Below are positions 35,227 to 48,200 of a stretch of DNA of 64,000 bases, piece after piece (positions within the stretch are counted from its first letter, which is position 1; each line of letters begins with the position of its first letter). Below the pieces are notes generated by a model. That model searched no databases and was not told the DNA's origin. It saw only the letters and a list, made by a program, of their open reading frames with translations. Source of the DNA: Casuarina equisetifolia (taxonomy: Eukaryota > Streptophyta > Magnoliopsida > Fagales > Casuarinaceae); the NCBI GenBank assembly GCA_028551475.1, contig CM052357.1, positions 10,773,931-10,837,930 of the forward strand, given 5' to 3'. The translations under genes and the position numbers were made by a program.

Positions 35227-36750
35227 TTAATTTCTGTCCTGTATCAAGTTGTTGATCATCCTCGCCAAAGGGACAGTTCCCTTACTCATAATCTCTATTC
35301 TCGATGTATTAGAAGCATGAGAGAACAGTGAAAGCCCAAAAACTACAAGCTCAGGAAGAAACAGTCGAGATGACAAGAATCCATGCCAGTAGTGTGGCTC
35401 TAGATCAAAAAATGCATCGAAAAACCGCCGCGTAGCAGGTAAATCAAGCTTAAGAAGAATATCCATCCCAAAACAGAAGAATTCCCTTTGTCTCCTCCTG
35501 TCGATAGGCCATAAATCTTTCCAAACTTCAGAAGACAATTCATTTCCTGAAAGACCTTTATCTGAAGAACCAAGGTACCGAACTATCGAATTTGCAACAA
35601 TTGGAGCTGCGGCCAGAGTCCTTGCTACCATATAACCAGTTGATGGGTGAACCATCCCAGCAGTACCACCAATTCCAACCACTCTTTGGGGTAGCACTGG
35701 AAGGGGTCCACCCATTGGAATGACACAACGCTCATCCTCTTCAATGCTTTTCACTTTTATACCCAGGTGCCTTAATCTAGCCACCATTCTTTCCTGGATA
35801 TCTTCCATAGGCAGTCCAGGCCGAGCTACCAGGGATGTTTCTTCAAGAAATATCCTACTGGTTGAAAAGGGCATTGCATACAAAAAAGTGGGGATCTTAC
35901 TGTTTCTTTGTTTAAGCTTTACATCATTGTTCAGATGCGAATCTCTCCAATCCATAAAAACCATTTTATCTACATCAAATGAATGCTCTTCAACCTCGGC
36001 CAAAATCCCATAAGCTACTTGATACCCAGGATTATAGGGCTTATCATATTGAACAAGGCATCTTGAAAATCCAGTCGCATCGAGGACCACAGCTGCCTGA
36101 ACTGTGACACCATCATTGCATATCAACAAAGACTTGGACTCTTCATGAATAACCTTAACAACTTTAGCTTGATGAAATTTGACACCATTTGATATACATT
36201 TTTGCAGCATTTTCGACTTCAGCTGCTTCCTATTAACCCTCCCATAAGGTCTAGCAAGGTCTTTCTTTGATTGATCATCAATGTAAACAACAGCACCAGA
36301 CCAAGTAGTGTCCAGACAATCAAGTAAGTCCATGGCCTCAAATTCATCCACCCAAACACCATAATTGTTGGGCCAAATCAGTTTCGGAAAAGGATCGATT
36401 GCACAAACAGAAAGCCCTGCCTCCGAGACTTGCTGCGCAACAGCTAGCCCTGCAGGACCACCTCCCACAACTGCTAGGTCCAGCACAAGGCCCTTTGATG
36501 AGTCATATAGAGGAAGCTCAAATTCAAGATTCTCCTTCTTAGTTTCCGGGACAAGCTCCAAAAGCGCACTACTAGCAGCCTTTACGAAACCATTCCTACC
36601 CAATCTCAGATGAGAGTTCTTGTTGCCAAATCTCAAATCCTGGTTTTGAAGTTTTGAAGAGCTTAAATTACTCACCTTTTCATAAAACCCATACCCAGGA
36701 AGCGCATTCAGAAATCCAATCCTGTTATGTGTTTTCAGTAGAGTATCCAT
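35227..36750 (-). CDS. LCYB: Lycopene beta-cyclase, chloroplastic
   Basis: A single-exon frame of 507 residues, the usual length and structure of plant LCYB. It cyclises both ends of all-trans-lycopene to beta-carotene in plastids, using reduced FAD as a non-redox cofactor. Residues 1 to about 85 have transit-peptide character with Ser, Lys and Arg, ending near the conserved LELVPETKKENLEFELP. The FAD dinucleotide site is VVGGGPAGLAVAQQ (94-107, GGGPAG at 96-101). Other conserved blocks are YGVWVDEFE (130-138), GRVNRKQLK (170-178), DATGFSRCLV, MDWRD (266-270), FLEET (301-305, with the catalytic-type Glu pair), CVIPMGGPLPVLPQRVVG (342-359) and MVHPSTGYMVARTL (366-379). No missing key residue was noticed. 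The ATG begins MDTLLKT, as in orthologues. It is transcribed away from the Gypsy element at 38.6 kb. Confidence 0.97.
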   Translation of the reverse strand: MDTLLKTHNRIGFLNALPGYGFYEKVSNLSSSKLQNQDLRFGNKNSHLRLGRNGFVKAASSALLELVPETKKENLEFELPLYDSSKGLVLDLAVVGGGPAGLAVAQQVSEAGLSVCAIDPFPKLIWPNNYGVWVDEFEAMDLLDCLDTTWSGAVVYIDDQSKKDLARPYGRVNRKQLKSKMLQKCISNGVKFHQAKVVKVIHEESKSLLICNDGVTVQAAVVLDATGFSRCLVQYDKPYNPGYQVAYGILAEVEEHSFDVDKMVFMDWRDSHLNNDVKLKQRNSKIPTFLYAMPFSTSRIFLEETSLVARPGLPMEDIQERMVARLRHLGIKVKSIEEDERCVIPMGGPLPVLPQRVVGIGGTAGMVHPSTGYMVARTLAAAPIVANSIVRYLGSSDKGLSGNELSSEVWKDLWPIDRRRQREFFCFGMDILLKLDLPATRRFFDAFFDLEPHYWHGFLSSRLFLPELVVFGLSLFSHASNTSRIEIMSKGTVPLARMINNLIQDRN

Positions 36751-37890
36751 GAAATTACAGTAAGGGTTTCAAATAACCCCCACAGTCTTAATTTTCTCAC
36801 CACAAAAGCATGAAAACAATCCGGTTCCCAGGAATATCCCAAATTCAATTTCTCAAGTCCCAAATTGGAGCTTCAAAATCACACAAATATCTACTAGCCT
36901 ATAGTAAACTCCATGTCAGCAAACGACGGCAACTACTCAAGCAAGCAAGACCCATTTCACAAGATTCTATGGATTGCTACTGAAAAGCACAAGTTCGCAG
37001 AAGAATCGCAAGAATTGAAGGTATTGACTGAAGCAATGGAGCACAGAGTGATCACTTACCACATGGTAGAAAGGGATAACTAAGAGGAAGATAGAGAGAG
37101 AGAGAAGTATGTTGAAGCCCAATTTTCAGAAGCTTAGAAGCTCGGCAGCAGATATCGGTAAAGGTAAAGCGTGTGTGGCCTGTTCTCGACGACACAGAGC
37201 AACAGGGTCTACTCTGTGGATAATAATATGCCGAGCCATTTCTAGAAGAAAATGTGAATTTTTTAACCTGCCACGTAGGACTTTTACATCGATGTGATTG
37301 TCAATTTGATGCTAGAATTTTATCTTCAACTAATTAATCTCTAAAACTTTTTCCTTAAATATTTAAATAAAAAATTTCCAGAGAATATCACCATAAATAA
37401 TTTTGCCAAATTAATAGTATTATTCTTCAAATTGCTTGAATTGTTAGTCCTCGTTGCACAGGACTAAAGCCAGTCATCCACAATTGACCTTATTCAAATC
37501 TCAACCAAGACCGCCCCTCTTCCACTTTATCCACAATTGCCTTTCAGTGCCATCTAACAGCATTTATGCCGGTTGTCGGATATGTTTTTCTTTTTCTTTT
37601 TATGTGGGTTAAACGATGATAATTGGTTGGTGGTTGAGAGGATCCGAAGGTTTCAGGTTTCTAGGGTTGCTGGCGGGATGATTTTGTGAATCTAGTAAGG
37701 TCGTGTTAATTGGTTCTATATCGGTATTAAGACGTGGTTAATAAATTTTTTCAACTCTTAAGTTAATTTTTAAGTTGAATATTGGACCTCTTAATATAAT
37801 ATTAGAGTAATTTCTTTGTTTTCTTTGTTTTTTTCTTTTTTATTTTTTAATTTTTTTATTTTTTAAGGGATAGAGCTCCTTAGGCTGCAT
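36751..37890. other. LCYB leader/promoter region and spacer
   Basis: Upstream of the minus-strand cyclase. A short GA tract near 37092-37103 and less AT-rich sequence to about 37260 look like a 5' leader, perhaps with an intron as in other LCYB genes, but no site could be fixed. The rest is AT-rich spacer. The 62-codon plus-strand frame at 37.1 kb is not supported. Confidence 0.45.
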
Positions 37891-37894
37891 ATAA

Positions 37895-38045
37895 GCAAAC
37901 CCTTACACGACAAGGCCCAATAATGGGCAATCCTAATGGACCATACATGCCCGAAAACAGAAGGCCCAATAAAAGGCCATCCTAGTGAGCCATATGTGCC
38001 AGAAAATGAAGCCCACTAAAAGGCAATCTTAATGGGCCAAAGGCC
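37895..38045. repeat. Three-unit tandem repeat of about 49-55 bases
   Basis: Three imperfect units each hold AAGGCCCAATAA-like, GGCAATCCTAATGG-like and CCATACATGCC-like pieces; the third is shorter. No coding sense. Confidence 0.7.
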
Positions 38046-38332
38046 TTGTACCTAACGGAAGTGCCTACAACTTCTCACTCCATTCGGTAGAGGTATGGAA
38101 GGAGATGGGTGTCGAGGGAATTTATGTCATAGTTTAGCTGTTATAAAGAATAGACAGCAAATCCCGAAAAGTCAAACATAAGGTTAAGTTGTTGTTGGTT
38201 TTCTTTGTATGCAAGCTCTCTGTACAGAATAATACTATTCTTGTATCGTGTATTACATGCATTCTCTCTTTTTGAAATGATCACTGCTTATGGTACACTA
38301 CTATGTGGGTTTTGCAGTTAGAGTGAGCCTAT

Positions 38333-38587
38333 TATAAATTGAAGGGCCCAACTAAAACAAAGAACTGTGCAATAGTGGGTTACTAGCGGAAGCTTATAAG
38401 GCTAGGCTCTCCTATCCAGGCTCTCATGTCGCCTTACCTAATGTGGGACTGGATATTTTAATACTCCAACACTCCCTACAATCTCATGTTAGGTGCAGTG
38501 AGAGGTGGGACCAGTCTAAGGAACTATACCAAGGCAGGCAGGACACAGGGCCGGCTTTGATGCTATTTTAGAAATTGAATGGTCCAA
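38333..38587. repeat. Older two-unit tandem repeat, first unit and start of second
   Basis: A unit beginning AAATTGAAGGGCCCAACTAAAAC (near 38333) is followed about 238 bases later by AAATTGAATGGTCCAA (near 38571). The second unit is cut at TCCAA by the Gypsy insertion and resumes at 43873 with CTAAAACACAGAACTGTGC. Shared blocks include GAACTGTGCAATAGTG and GACTGGATATTTTAA. The family is unknown. Confidence 0.75.
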
Positions 38588-39052
38588 TGTAACGTGGGAG
38601 CAGAAGAGGGATTGCATGAGCAGGCCTAAACATTTCTAGGCTTAGGCTAGCTCGGGGTGTCATTATTCTCGGTTCGTCCATCAAGAATAAAGCTGAACGT
38701 TAGTCCCTTATTCCTTAGAATATTCTAGAGATATTATTGTTTGTTTGTTGAATGGGTGGTTGTGACGGAATCCACGGGAATTACTTTTGTATCCCTAACC
38801 GGTAGAGCAAGGGGCAAATTGTAAGCATGGGAATCGTGTAAATAGGTATTATCTCAATTGGCATTTGTGTATAAATATCCCCGGATCAGAATGAATAAAG
38901 TATGAGTCATTTTCAACCAAAACACTTTTCAAAAGAAAGTTGCTACGAGTCAATCATAGGGAAGAAGAAGTCAACCCACAAGTGGTGGGAAAGCGTCTCC
39001 TCCCTACAAGTAAATTGCCCTTTTACCTGTTCCCTTGCGCAAGACCATAACA
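38588..39052 (+). repeat. Left LTR of the chromovirus
   Basis: 465 bp, TGTAACG...ATAACA, same length as its mate. A TATAAATA promoter-like motif lies near 38870. Confidence 0.93.
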
Positions 39053-42000
39053 AAGTAGTATCAAAGCCAGTCTTCATGGCTGAGCAACGCCAGGATCGTC
39101 AAGAGGAGATGAATCAGAAGTTGAACTTATTGCTAGAGCAACTCCAGAATATGCAAACATTGTATATGGGGCTACATGATAAAGTAGAAAGGTTGCAAAA
39201 TAACATGGTGGGAAAAGACAATCTGAATGGGAGGTCTGGAGGGAGTAGGAGTAGCAGTTCTAATTCCCTCGATGTGCATCGTTCCCAAGCTCGGGTTGAT
39301 TTTCCCCATTTTGAAGGGGGGGACCCGACAGGTTGGATTTGTAAAGCCAACCAGTACTTCGACTGTCACCAAACTCCTGGGGCAAAGAAAGTACAGTTCA
39401 CATATTGGTATTTGGAAGGAGATGCTTTAGTTTGGTATCAACTATGGAAGGAAGAGCATGTGAGGGTTGAACTTACCTGGGAATTTTTCATTCAAGAGCT
39501 TCAAGAAAGGTATGGCCCCTCGATTTATCAAGATCACTTTGGTGAATTAGTTAAGCTTAAGCAAGAACATTCGGTGGAGGAATACCAACTCCATTTTTCT
39601 CGACTTCTTGTGAAGTGTGAGAAACTAACTCCTGCACAACAAATTAGCTGTTTCATTAGCAGGCTACAGGAATCCATCAAATTGGACGTTCAAGCCAACA
39701 AGCCCACGAGTTTGTCCTCAGCCATGGGCTTGGCTAAACTTTATAAAGCCCGTTATTGTCAGCCTCATTCCAGAACAGATACTATGCCACTAGGTCGAGC
39801 TAACCCAAACTTGACTACAAATCCAGTTTTGACCTCCAACAACAAAACTTCGATGCATATCCGTCGGTTATCTCAGGCTGAAATGTTGGATAGAAGATCC
39901 CGTGGTTTGTGCTTCAATTGTGATGACAGGTTCGAACCAAGCCACTGTTGTAAAAAATTATTCCTTCTGGAAGTCTTGGATGGGGAACTTCATGAGGATG
40001 AAGATTGGAAAGCATTACTTGAAAAGGCAGCAGAGGCACCTCGGATCTCTATTAATGCCCTTTATGGTGTTCCAGTTCCTTTAACCATGAAGGTGATGGG
40101 AGAATGCGACCAAAACGGAGACAAAGTTTGCTTCCTTGTGGATTCTGGCAGCACTCACAATTTTGTGAGTACCTCCATTGTAAGGAAATTGGGTCTTCCA
40201 TATCACCAAGGTGGTGGCCTTGAAGTGGCCGTGGCTAATGGCCAGCGCATCAAAAGCTCTGGTATCTGTAATCAGGTGGAGATCCGATTCCCAGATCTTG
40301 TTTTTTCTATTGATATGTTTGTCTTAGATTTGGCTGGAACAAAGGCAGTATTTGGAGTGGCTTGGTTGCTTTCTTTAAGAGAGGTTGTATGGGATTTCTC
40401 TAAACTTACTATGTCCTTCCATATCAACGGGAGGAAAGTCCTTCTTCACGGTGAGCGACCACCTACACTCTTTCCTTTTAAAGAAAATTGGATAGGAAAG
40501 GAAGTGGACAAAGTGGGATTGGCTCTTTTGCTACAAATAAGGGTAGTGGGACAAGATGAGGACGAAATGATACCAAAAGTACCCTTATATCCAAATGAAC
40601 GTCTGATGTGGCTTTTGGAGGCTTACCAAGGATTATTTCAAGAATCCTTGGGCCTACCACCAAAACGGGCTTGGGACCATGGGATTCAATTAAAAGATCC
40701 AGCGTGGACTGCTAAAAGCCAACCTTACTGCTATCCATATGCTCAAAAAAATATAATTGAGCAAATGGTTCAAGAGCTATTAAAAGATGGAATTATTAGG
40801 CCAAGTGTAAGTCCCTTCTCTTCTCCTGTACTTTTGGTTAAAAAAAAAAATGGCAATTGGCGTCTTTGTGTTGATTACAGGGCCCTAAATCAGCAAATAG
40901 TGAAAAATAAATTTCCCATACCCACGGTGGAGGAACTTTTAGACGAGCTTAATGGAGCACAATACTTCACAAAATTAGACTTGAGATCAGGTTACTATCA
41001 AGTTCGAATGAAACCGGAAGATGTGGAGAAAACAACATTCCAGACTCACAATGGACATTATGAATTTTTGGTCATGCCATTTGGCCTCTCTAATGCTCCA
41101 TCAACTTTTCAAGCTATTATGAACTCAGTATTTCAAGAACAATTACGGAGGTTTGTCTTGGTATTTTTTGACAACATTTTAATTTACAGTTCCACTTGGG
41201 ATGCTCACATCTCTCATGTTACTACCGTGTTTCATATTCTGGAGCAACACCAATTGTTGGTTAAAAAGAAAAAATGTTCTTTCGGTGTTCAAGAGGTACA
41301 ATATTTGGGCCACATTATTAATGGAGATGGCGTATTTGTGGACCCCGCAAAAATAGAGGACATGTTGGCATGGCCACGTCCACTTAATCTTAAAGGATTG
41401 CGAGGGTTCTTGGGGCTTACAGGGTATTACCGTAAATTTGTTCAAAATTACGGTAAGTTAGTTGCTCCCCTTAATTCGTTGCTAAAAAAAGGGAATTTCT
41501 CCTAGACCCCAGAGGCCGAAGATGCCTTTGTTGCCTTGAAAACAGCAATGACCAAGACACCGGTTCTAGCTTTACCGGACTTCAACAAAGACTTCATTCT
41601 TGAGATGGATGCTTTCGGATCAAGCATAGGAGCAGTGCTACTGCAAGGTAAACGTCCTATTGCATTTTTCAGTCGACAATTGCAAGGGAAAAATGCTTTA
41701 CTATCAACTTATGAAAAAGAATTTTTAGCCATTGTTATGGCTGTTCAACATTGGAGGAGCTATCTCTTGGGCAAACATTTCATTATTCGGACTGACCATC
41801 GGAGTTTACATTACTTGTTAGATAAAAAATTATCTACTCCGTTCCAGCAAAAATGGGGAGCCAAATTATTGGGTTACGACTTTCACATTGAGTATACACC
41901 CAGATCTGAAAATGTTGTAGCTGACTTCCTTTCTCGCAGAGATCTTGAGTCCTCTATTCATGCCATTTCTTGTCCTTTGCCCCTTTGGGTGGATACTATC

Positions 42001-43407
42001 AAGACCAAAATTCAAGAATATTCAGAATTGCGAGACTTAATGGAGACGGTGCAGAAGGGAAAGGTTGGGCATGTAGAGATGGACTTTTACTCTTTAAAAA
42101 CTGGATTTACCTGAAAGATAGCTCGGAATTAATCCTCACTATCATTCAAGAAATGCATGCTGAATCCCATGAAGGAGTGCATAAAATGTGTGACAGAATC
42201 CGACGGGTCCTTTTTTGGAATAAGCTGGAGCAAAAGGTGAGGGATTAGGTTCGTGCTTGTGCTGTATGTCAAGCCAATAAATGGGAGAATACCCATCCTT
42301 CGGGATTACTTCACCCATTACCCATTCCGACAGATACATGGATAGATCTCTCCATGGATTTTGTGGAGGGGCTTCCGTTGAACAAAGGAAAAAATTCCAT
42401 TTTTGTTGTTGTTGATCGACTCTCCAAAATGGCTCACTTTATGGCCATAAGTCACCCTTATTCCGCAGCATCCATTGCCAAGATATTCTTCGAAAATGTC
42501 CTTAAGCTGTATGGTTTGCCTCAAACGGTAGTCTGTGATCGAGATAAGGTGTTCACTAGTAATTTTTGGAAGGAGCTTTTTCAACTTCAAGGAACTCGGT
42601 TCAATATCTCTACTGCGTACCATCCCCAATCAGATGGTCAAACTGAAATAGTTAACGAATCACTAGAGATGTACCTCCGCTGTTTTGTATGGGATCAATG
42701 TAAAGATTGGCTTCGCTGGTTATCCTGGGCTGAATATTGTTACAATACCAGCAAACATAACTCGACCGGACTAACCCCGTATGAAATGGTATATGGGAAA
42801 CCACCTCCCTCTTTTCTCAATTATGTTTGGGGTTTCGCAAGAGTTGCAACAGTTGACAAAGAGTTACATGAAAGGGACGCGATGATCTTAAGGGTTCGTC
42901 AGCATCTCCAAAAAAGCCAGCAACGAATGAAGATGAACTTTGACAAGAACAAAAAGGAAATAGAATTCACGGTGGGGGAATTTATGTATTTACGACTTCA
43001 ACCTTACCGGCATCTCTCGGTTGCTATGAGGAGGAATCTCAAACTTACTCCCCGTTTTTACGGGCCTTTTGAAATCTTGCAGCGCGTGGGAACCGTGGCT
43101 TATAAGTTACATTTGCCCCTATCCTCACGCATTCACTCAACCTTTCATGTTTCCTTCCTAAAAAAATGCGTGGGGCAACATGATGTAGTGCAACCCTCAC
43201 TACTGGTTTCCATGGAAGACTCTAATCATATATTTCCAACACCTCAAGCAATCTTGGAACAACATGTCCGCCATAAAAAAGTCGAAGTCCTGGTGCACTG
43301 GGCAGGTTTATCTCCAGCGGATGTTACTTGGGAGTTGCGTGATGAGATACATCTCCGCTTTCCAAAGCTGGACCTTGGGGACAAGGTCCCTTCCGAGGGG
43401 ACGGCAC

Positions 43408-43872
43408 TGTAACGTGGGAGCAGAAGAGGGATTGCGTGAGTAGGCCTAAACATTTCTAGGCTTGGGCTAGCTCGGGGTGTCATTATTCCCGGTTCGTCCA
43501 TCAAGAATAAAGCTGAACGTTAGTCCCTTATTCCTTAGAATATTCTAGAGATATTATTGTTTGTTTGTTGAATGGATGGTTGTGAGGGAATCCACGGGAA
43601 TTACTTTTGTATCCGTGACCGGTAGAGCAAGGGGCAAATTGTAAGCGTGGGAATCGTGTAAAGGGGTATTATCTCAATTGGCATTTGTGTATAAATATCC
43701 CCGAGTCAGAATGAATAAAGTAGGAGTCATTTTTAACCAAAACACTTTTCAAAAGAAAGTTGCTACGAGTCAATCATAGGAAAGAAGAAGCTGACCCACA
43801 AGTGGTGGGAAAGCAACTCCTCCCTACAAGTAAATAGCCCTTTTACCCGTTCCCTTGCACAAGACCATAACA
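43408..43872 (+). repeat. Right LTR of the chromovirus
   Basis: 465 bp, aligned base for base with the left LTR with about 24 substitutions and no indel noticed. Followed by TCCAA. Confidence 0.93.
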
Positions 43873-45298
43873 TCCAACTAAAACACAGAACTGTGCAATA
43901 GTGAGTTGTCAGCAAAAGTTTATAAGGTCAGATTCTCCTGTCACTTTACCATTGGGACTGGATATTTTAACACTCCAACATAGCCAGACAGGTTTGGTGT
44001 TGTGGGGGAGATTGTGTATCTAAATTTTTGCCAAGGATGGCAATCCATGAAAATTGCCTTTTGGAGAGGTTTTATTAGGGCCCTAAGAACGACGCTCTGG
44101 ATAAGGCTAACAGGGCGGCTCTAGATTGCAGACTGCTTCTTTGGCTGCTCTCGTTTGAACCGCAACATTTGCAGTTGATTTTTGTTGGAGACTGTCTCAG
44201 ATGTTGAGTTCTTCCAGATATATCTTACTCCTTACAAGACCTTTTAAAGAGATAAGCCCGCTTCTTATAATTTTTGGAGAATTCCTGGTGATGAGGAATG
44301 GCGTAGGAGTTCCGCGGAGCCTGAACACGAAGCTCCTTTACTTACGACTGTAAAATTTACAGTTTTAAACTTAACGGTAATAATGGTGATGAAGTTGAGG
44401 AAGACTTTTGACGTGGAGAGGGAAGGTGTCCGAAACGTGGATGGTGTTTGGTGAAGCACCGCATTTGTGGGTAGTGTTAGGTGCGAGTGACGCCTCGAGA
44501 GAACTGCCCCCTGTCTCTCTCTCTGGACGGCTGTCCAACTCTGGAGGGATAAAATCCCATTCCATTACGACCAATAATGCTGCAGGAATGTAGAATGATG
44601 GAGGATGAGCTCTGGGATAAGAAGCAATGGTGGAATATGCTGGATTTTAAACAAAGATTATTAAAATACCAGTAAACACTTTTTCACCGTCGAGAGGCGG
44701 GGAAAGAGAATGCGACCCAGAAGTCAAGATTGACTGGAATTTGCAACTCATGTTGCGATGAAGACACTTGTTGAGAAACACGTCCTGAAACACGACTGGA
44801 AAACCTGCCCATGGTATTGCCTTTCATCCACGACAGGAGTAAAAGCAAGTTCCAATAATGTCATCTCAAAGGCCTTTTTGACGCACTGCTTGTCTTACGT
44901 AATCGAAAGATGGACAAGATAAAAATACATCGTAGAAAATGGGATGAACCTAAACTTTTTCCGCAAGTCCTGGTGGAACATAAATTTGGCAACAAAACAT
45001 CGACTCCCTGTCGCTTTACTCGGCTTCCGGCATTCCATTATTGTCCTGATCTTCGCGGCTCCGTGTGTTGGGGGACCAGTACAACTATTTTGACCTGCCT
45101 ACACTAACTTAGCGTCCAACGTCCCGTTCTGCATCTCCTGCCAACGAACAAAAAGTTAAACTAATTGATGTTTTAACTCTTCCTAGATTCCACCCTAACC
45201 CAACCCACTCCCTTGCTGTTACTACCTGCCACATCTCCATTAATGTTCATTAACTTCTTCTTCCTCGGCTGACTTTGTGGAGGTACCGGGACTCCGTC
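43873..45298. other. Repeat remainder, spacer and HEXO1 promoter region
   Basis: 43873-43985 is the remainder of the tandem-repeat unit cut by the Gypsy element. The rest shows no supported gene. About the last 200 bases are the presumed promoter and leader of the hexosaminidase gene. Frames near 44.4 kb on both strands have no family resemblance. Confidence 0.5.
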
Positions 45299-48200
45299 AT
45301 GGGAAAGATAGTGCTACTGTTATTGTTGTCGGTGTTCGTCCAGGGGCTTGCTGATAGGGTGAACATATGGCCAATGCCCAAGTCGGTGAGCTATGGACAC
45401 GGGCGTCTGTACATGAACAAGGATTTTGAGCTCAGGACTGAGGGAAGTAAGTATAATGATGTTTCTGGGATTTTGAAGGAGGGGTTCTCAAGGTTGCTCC
45501 AGGTGGTCCGACTCGATCATGTTGTCGATGGAAACTTTTCCGGTGTTGATACTTCGCTTCTGCTTCAGGGTCTCCATGTGGTTGTTTTGTCACCGGCTGA
45601 TGAGGTAGTGTTTCTTTTTATGAACTGAGACTGGCTTTGTACTCGGTGTTTTGTGCGAGTTTGCTTTTTGTTAGCAGGTCGTCTTCCACTGCTCTAATGC
45701 AGACATTTAGCACCAGATGTTGCTTTTCTGATTGCCCTTTTCCTCTTTCTCTGTTTCCTTTTAGGTTACTGATTTGAATGAACATGGTTTCCAATACAGT
45801 TGTTTTCGATGAAAATGTGATTAGCCAGGAAAAAAATTATTGTTTTTCCGGCAATTGAATACCACGGCAAAATTAGAATTTGGATTTGGGGTAAATGGTT
45901 TGCTTTGATGTCTTCTTTATTATAACAGCATAGAAAGAGCTCTTATTTGTAATTTGGGTGATGTAAACTTCTCGAGCGAAAGTTGTCAGAGAAATTTCGG
46001 ATGATTTTGTGGTTCACACTTCCTCGGAAGGTGCCTATCAGGGACTTGTTTGCTTTCTCCTCTATGGGTGTTACTCTGCGAGATAAAATATAGCAACCGC
46101 GAAACCCGAGTTCCATCTTTCCTTTTATAACTTCATTTAGTTTTTGGTTTAGCTCTTCTTTATCGGGCAGAATGCATCAGGCTTACTTTATTTGGGGGAA
46201 ATACCTAACTTAGTGTGTTCTATGGTTGATTTGAGTAAACAAATGGAGATCTCTTATCACTGAAAGTTCTTCTCTGTGCAGTTACAGTATGGTATCGACG
46301 AGTCCTACAAGTTATCAGTTCCTGCGTCTGGGAAGCCCCTTTTTGCGTATCTCGAAGTGTGTGCAACTGATCCCTTTACTTCTTTGCACCATGTGAAGTT
46401 TCATTTCTCATTGGCATTGATGTGGACCATTATAAATTTTTCAGTTTTCTATGCTGTTTTGCAAGATGTCTTCAGTTGAATGTATATTTGACTTTGTTGC
46501 AGTCCTTTTTAACATATTTAATCAGTAAAAAGAGTTTTTGAGTTTAGCTATAGCAGATCAAGAATTACCTTTGCTTATGTATTACGAATATTGACAGGAC
46601 TGTTTTCCTCTAAGATGGGGAAGTGACGTAAGTAGTCATCCTTGTCAATATTTATGTAACCAAAACAAAACTTCCCGCCCTGGTCTCTAATATGTAGACA
46701 TGTATAATTGATAACAAGAGTAAGTTATTTCAAGAAACTTCAAACATATTGCACATATAGGCCACTAATCTGTAGTTTAGACAGTTTGTCACACTTGTGG
46801 TTCATCTAGAAAATAAGCTAATAGTTCCTGTAGTATCTTCTGGTCATGAGACTTTGTTCCATATTGAATACAATCGATAAAATGAATTCCCTGTAATTTG
46901 TTGATTCTTTTGCAATAGTTTCTATGTTTCCAAGGCTAAAAACCACTGGGGCAAAATTTTGTTCGACATCCTAACATGTGTTGGTGTTCAACATGGAAAT
47001 AGGTTGTCTCAAGTGAGATAACTAAAATTCCATTGCTTGGTTGTCACTGCTTTATGACCTGAAATGTATTCGTCTGTTTAATGTCATAATGAAGTAGCAT
47101 TGAGTCTATAGCTTCTGATTATTATATGATTTTCGCATCAGCTCAATTATGTTATGGAATGATGCAGGCACAGACAGTTTATGGGGCTTTACATGGGCTT
47201 GAGGTTATGTGCCCTCATTAATTATTTACAAGATGTTACTCTTTGAAGTTTATTGACCACGAGTGAAAATATTATTCTTTATTTGATGTGAAATGTTGCA
47301 GACATTCAGCCAATTGTGCTATTTTAACTTTACAACCAAGGTAATTGCAGTTCCGATGGTGCCATGGACTATTTTTGATCAGCCAAGATTCTCTTATCGG
47401 GGGCTTTTAATAGGTTAGATGCTCTCATGTACTCCTAAATTGCCAACTCGCGCTCTTTGCTGATTATTGTTCTCTTTTGTTTTTTTCTTTTTTAAGGACT
47501 ATCTTTATATTTAATGATCTAAATTCTATTTTTTATTTTTTTAAAAGATTATAATGTGCCCATCTAGTAATCTTTGACGCTTATAAAATCTCTTTCGATA
47601 CCATATTAAATCACTAGTTTTCAAAAAAAAATTAAAGGAAATAGCAAATTAAATTATTTAACTTATATTTCAACGATTTTGTGGAATTTATTTACTTTAA
47701 TTTCTGTGTGTACCTTATTTTGTCCATAATTAGAATGTTAGTGTCTTTCAAACTGAATCATTCTTGCATGTAATCGACCTTTGTTTCATGAATTTATTTC
47801 CACACTTAGTTTTTGTTTTTATTTTATTTTTTTTCTGTTGGGGGGTTTACTTTTTTGGAATATTAGACCTAAAGTCATTACGAGATTGGGTCCTCAAGAA
47901 GACAGTACCGTTCTAAGTTGATAAACGTGTTCACAAATTTCAATGTTGGGATAGGTTTGTGGAACATGACAGAAGTAGATGTGACACTTCATTTTGTTGC
48001 AAAAGAAAATTTTAAATTCATTGCTGACTTTTTAAGATGAAATTCTCGCAGATACATCTCGACACTATCTGCCCTTGCCAGTGATAAAGAATGTTATTGA
48101 CTCGATGGCCTATGCAAAGCTGGTATGGGCAATATAACCAGGGGTGGAAAGTTTTCAATTTTATTTGCTAACTCTGCTTAAGAAGAGAAACCCAAATTTC

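Larger units (their letters stand above)
38588..43872 (+). mobile_element. Chromovirus (Ty3/Gypsy) LTR retrotransposon, nearly whole
   Basis: Two 465-bp LTRs flank gag-pol. TSD TCCAA is perfect (38583-38587 and 43873-43877). Parts on the plus strand: primer site just after 39052, gag from 39076 with a coiled-coil N-terminus and a capsid-like region (FPHFEGGDPTGWI), a protease near 40140 (VDSGSTHNFV), reverse transcriptase about 40750-41350, RNase H about 41560-41960, integrase about 42160-42900, and a C-terminal chromodomain-like region about 43230-43400 (VLVHWAGLSPADVTWE). RT before INT identifies Gypsy, and the chromodomain a chromovirus, probably Reina-like. The LTRs differ at about 24 of 465 sites by eye (about 5%), so it is a few million years old, younger than the Copia element at 3.2 kb. 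It looks almost whole, with about three breaks. Confidence 0.94.

Noticed and set aside
37109-37297. A 62-codon plus-strand frame next to LCYB
   Set aside because: It lies in the presumed leader of the minus-strand cyclase and has no domain.
45275-45298. An extended HEXO1 start upstream of 45299
   Set aside because: The upstream in-frame codon is TTG, and the ATG at 45299 puts the signal peptide at the N-terminus.
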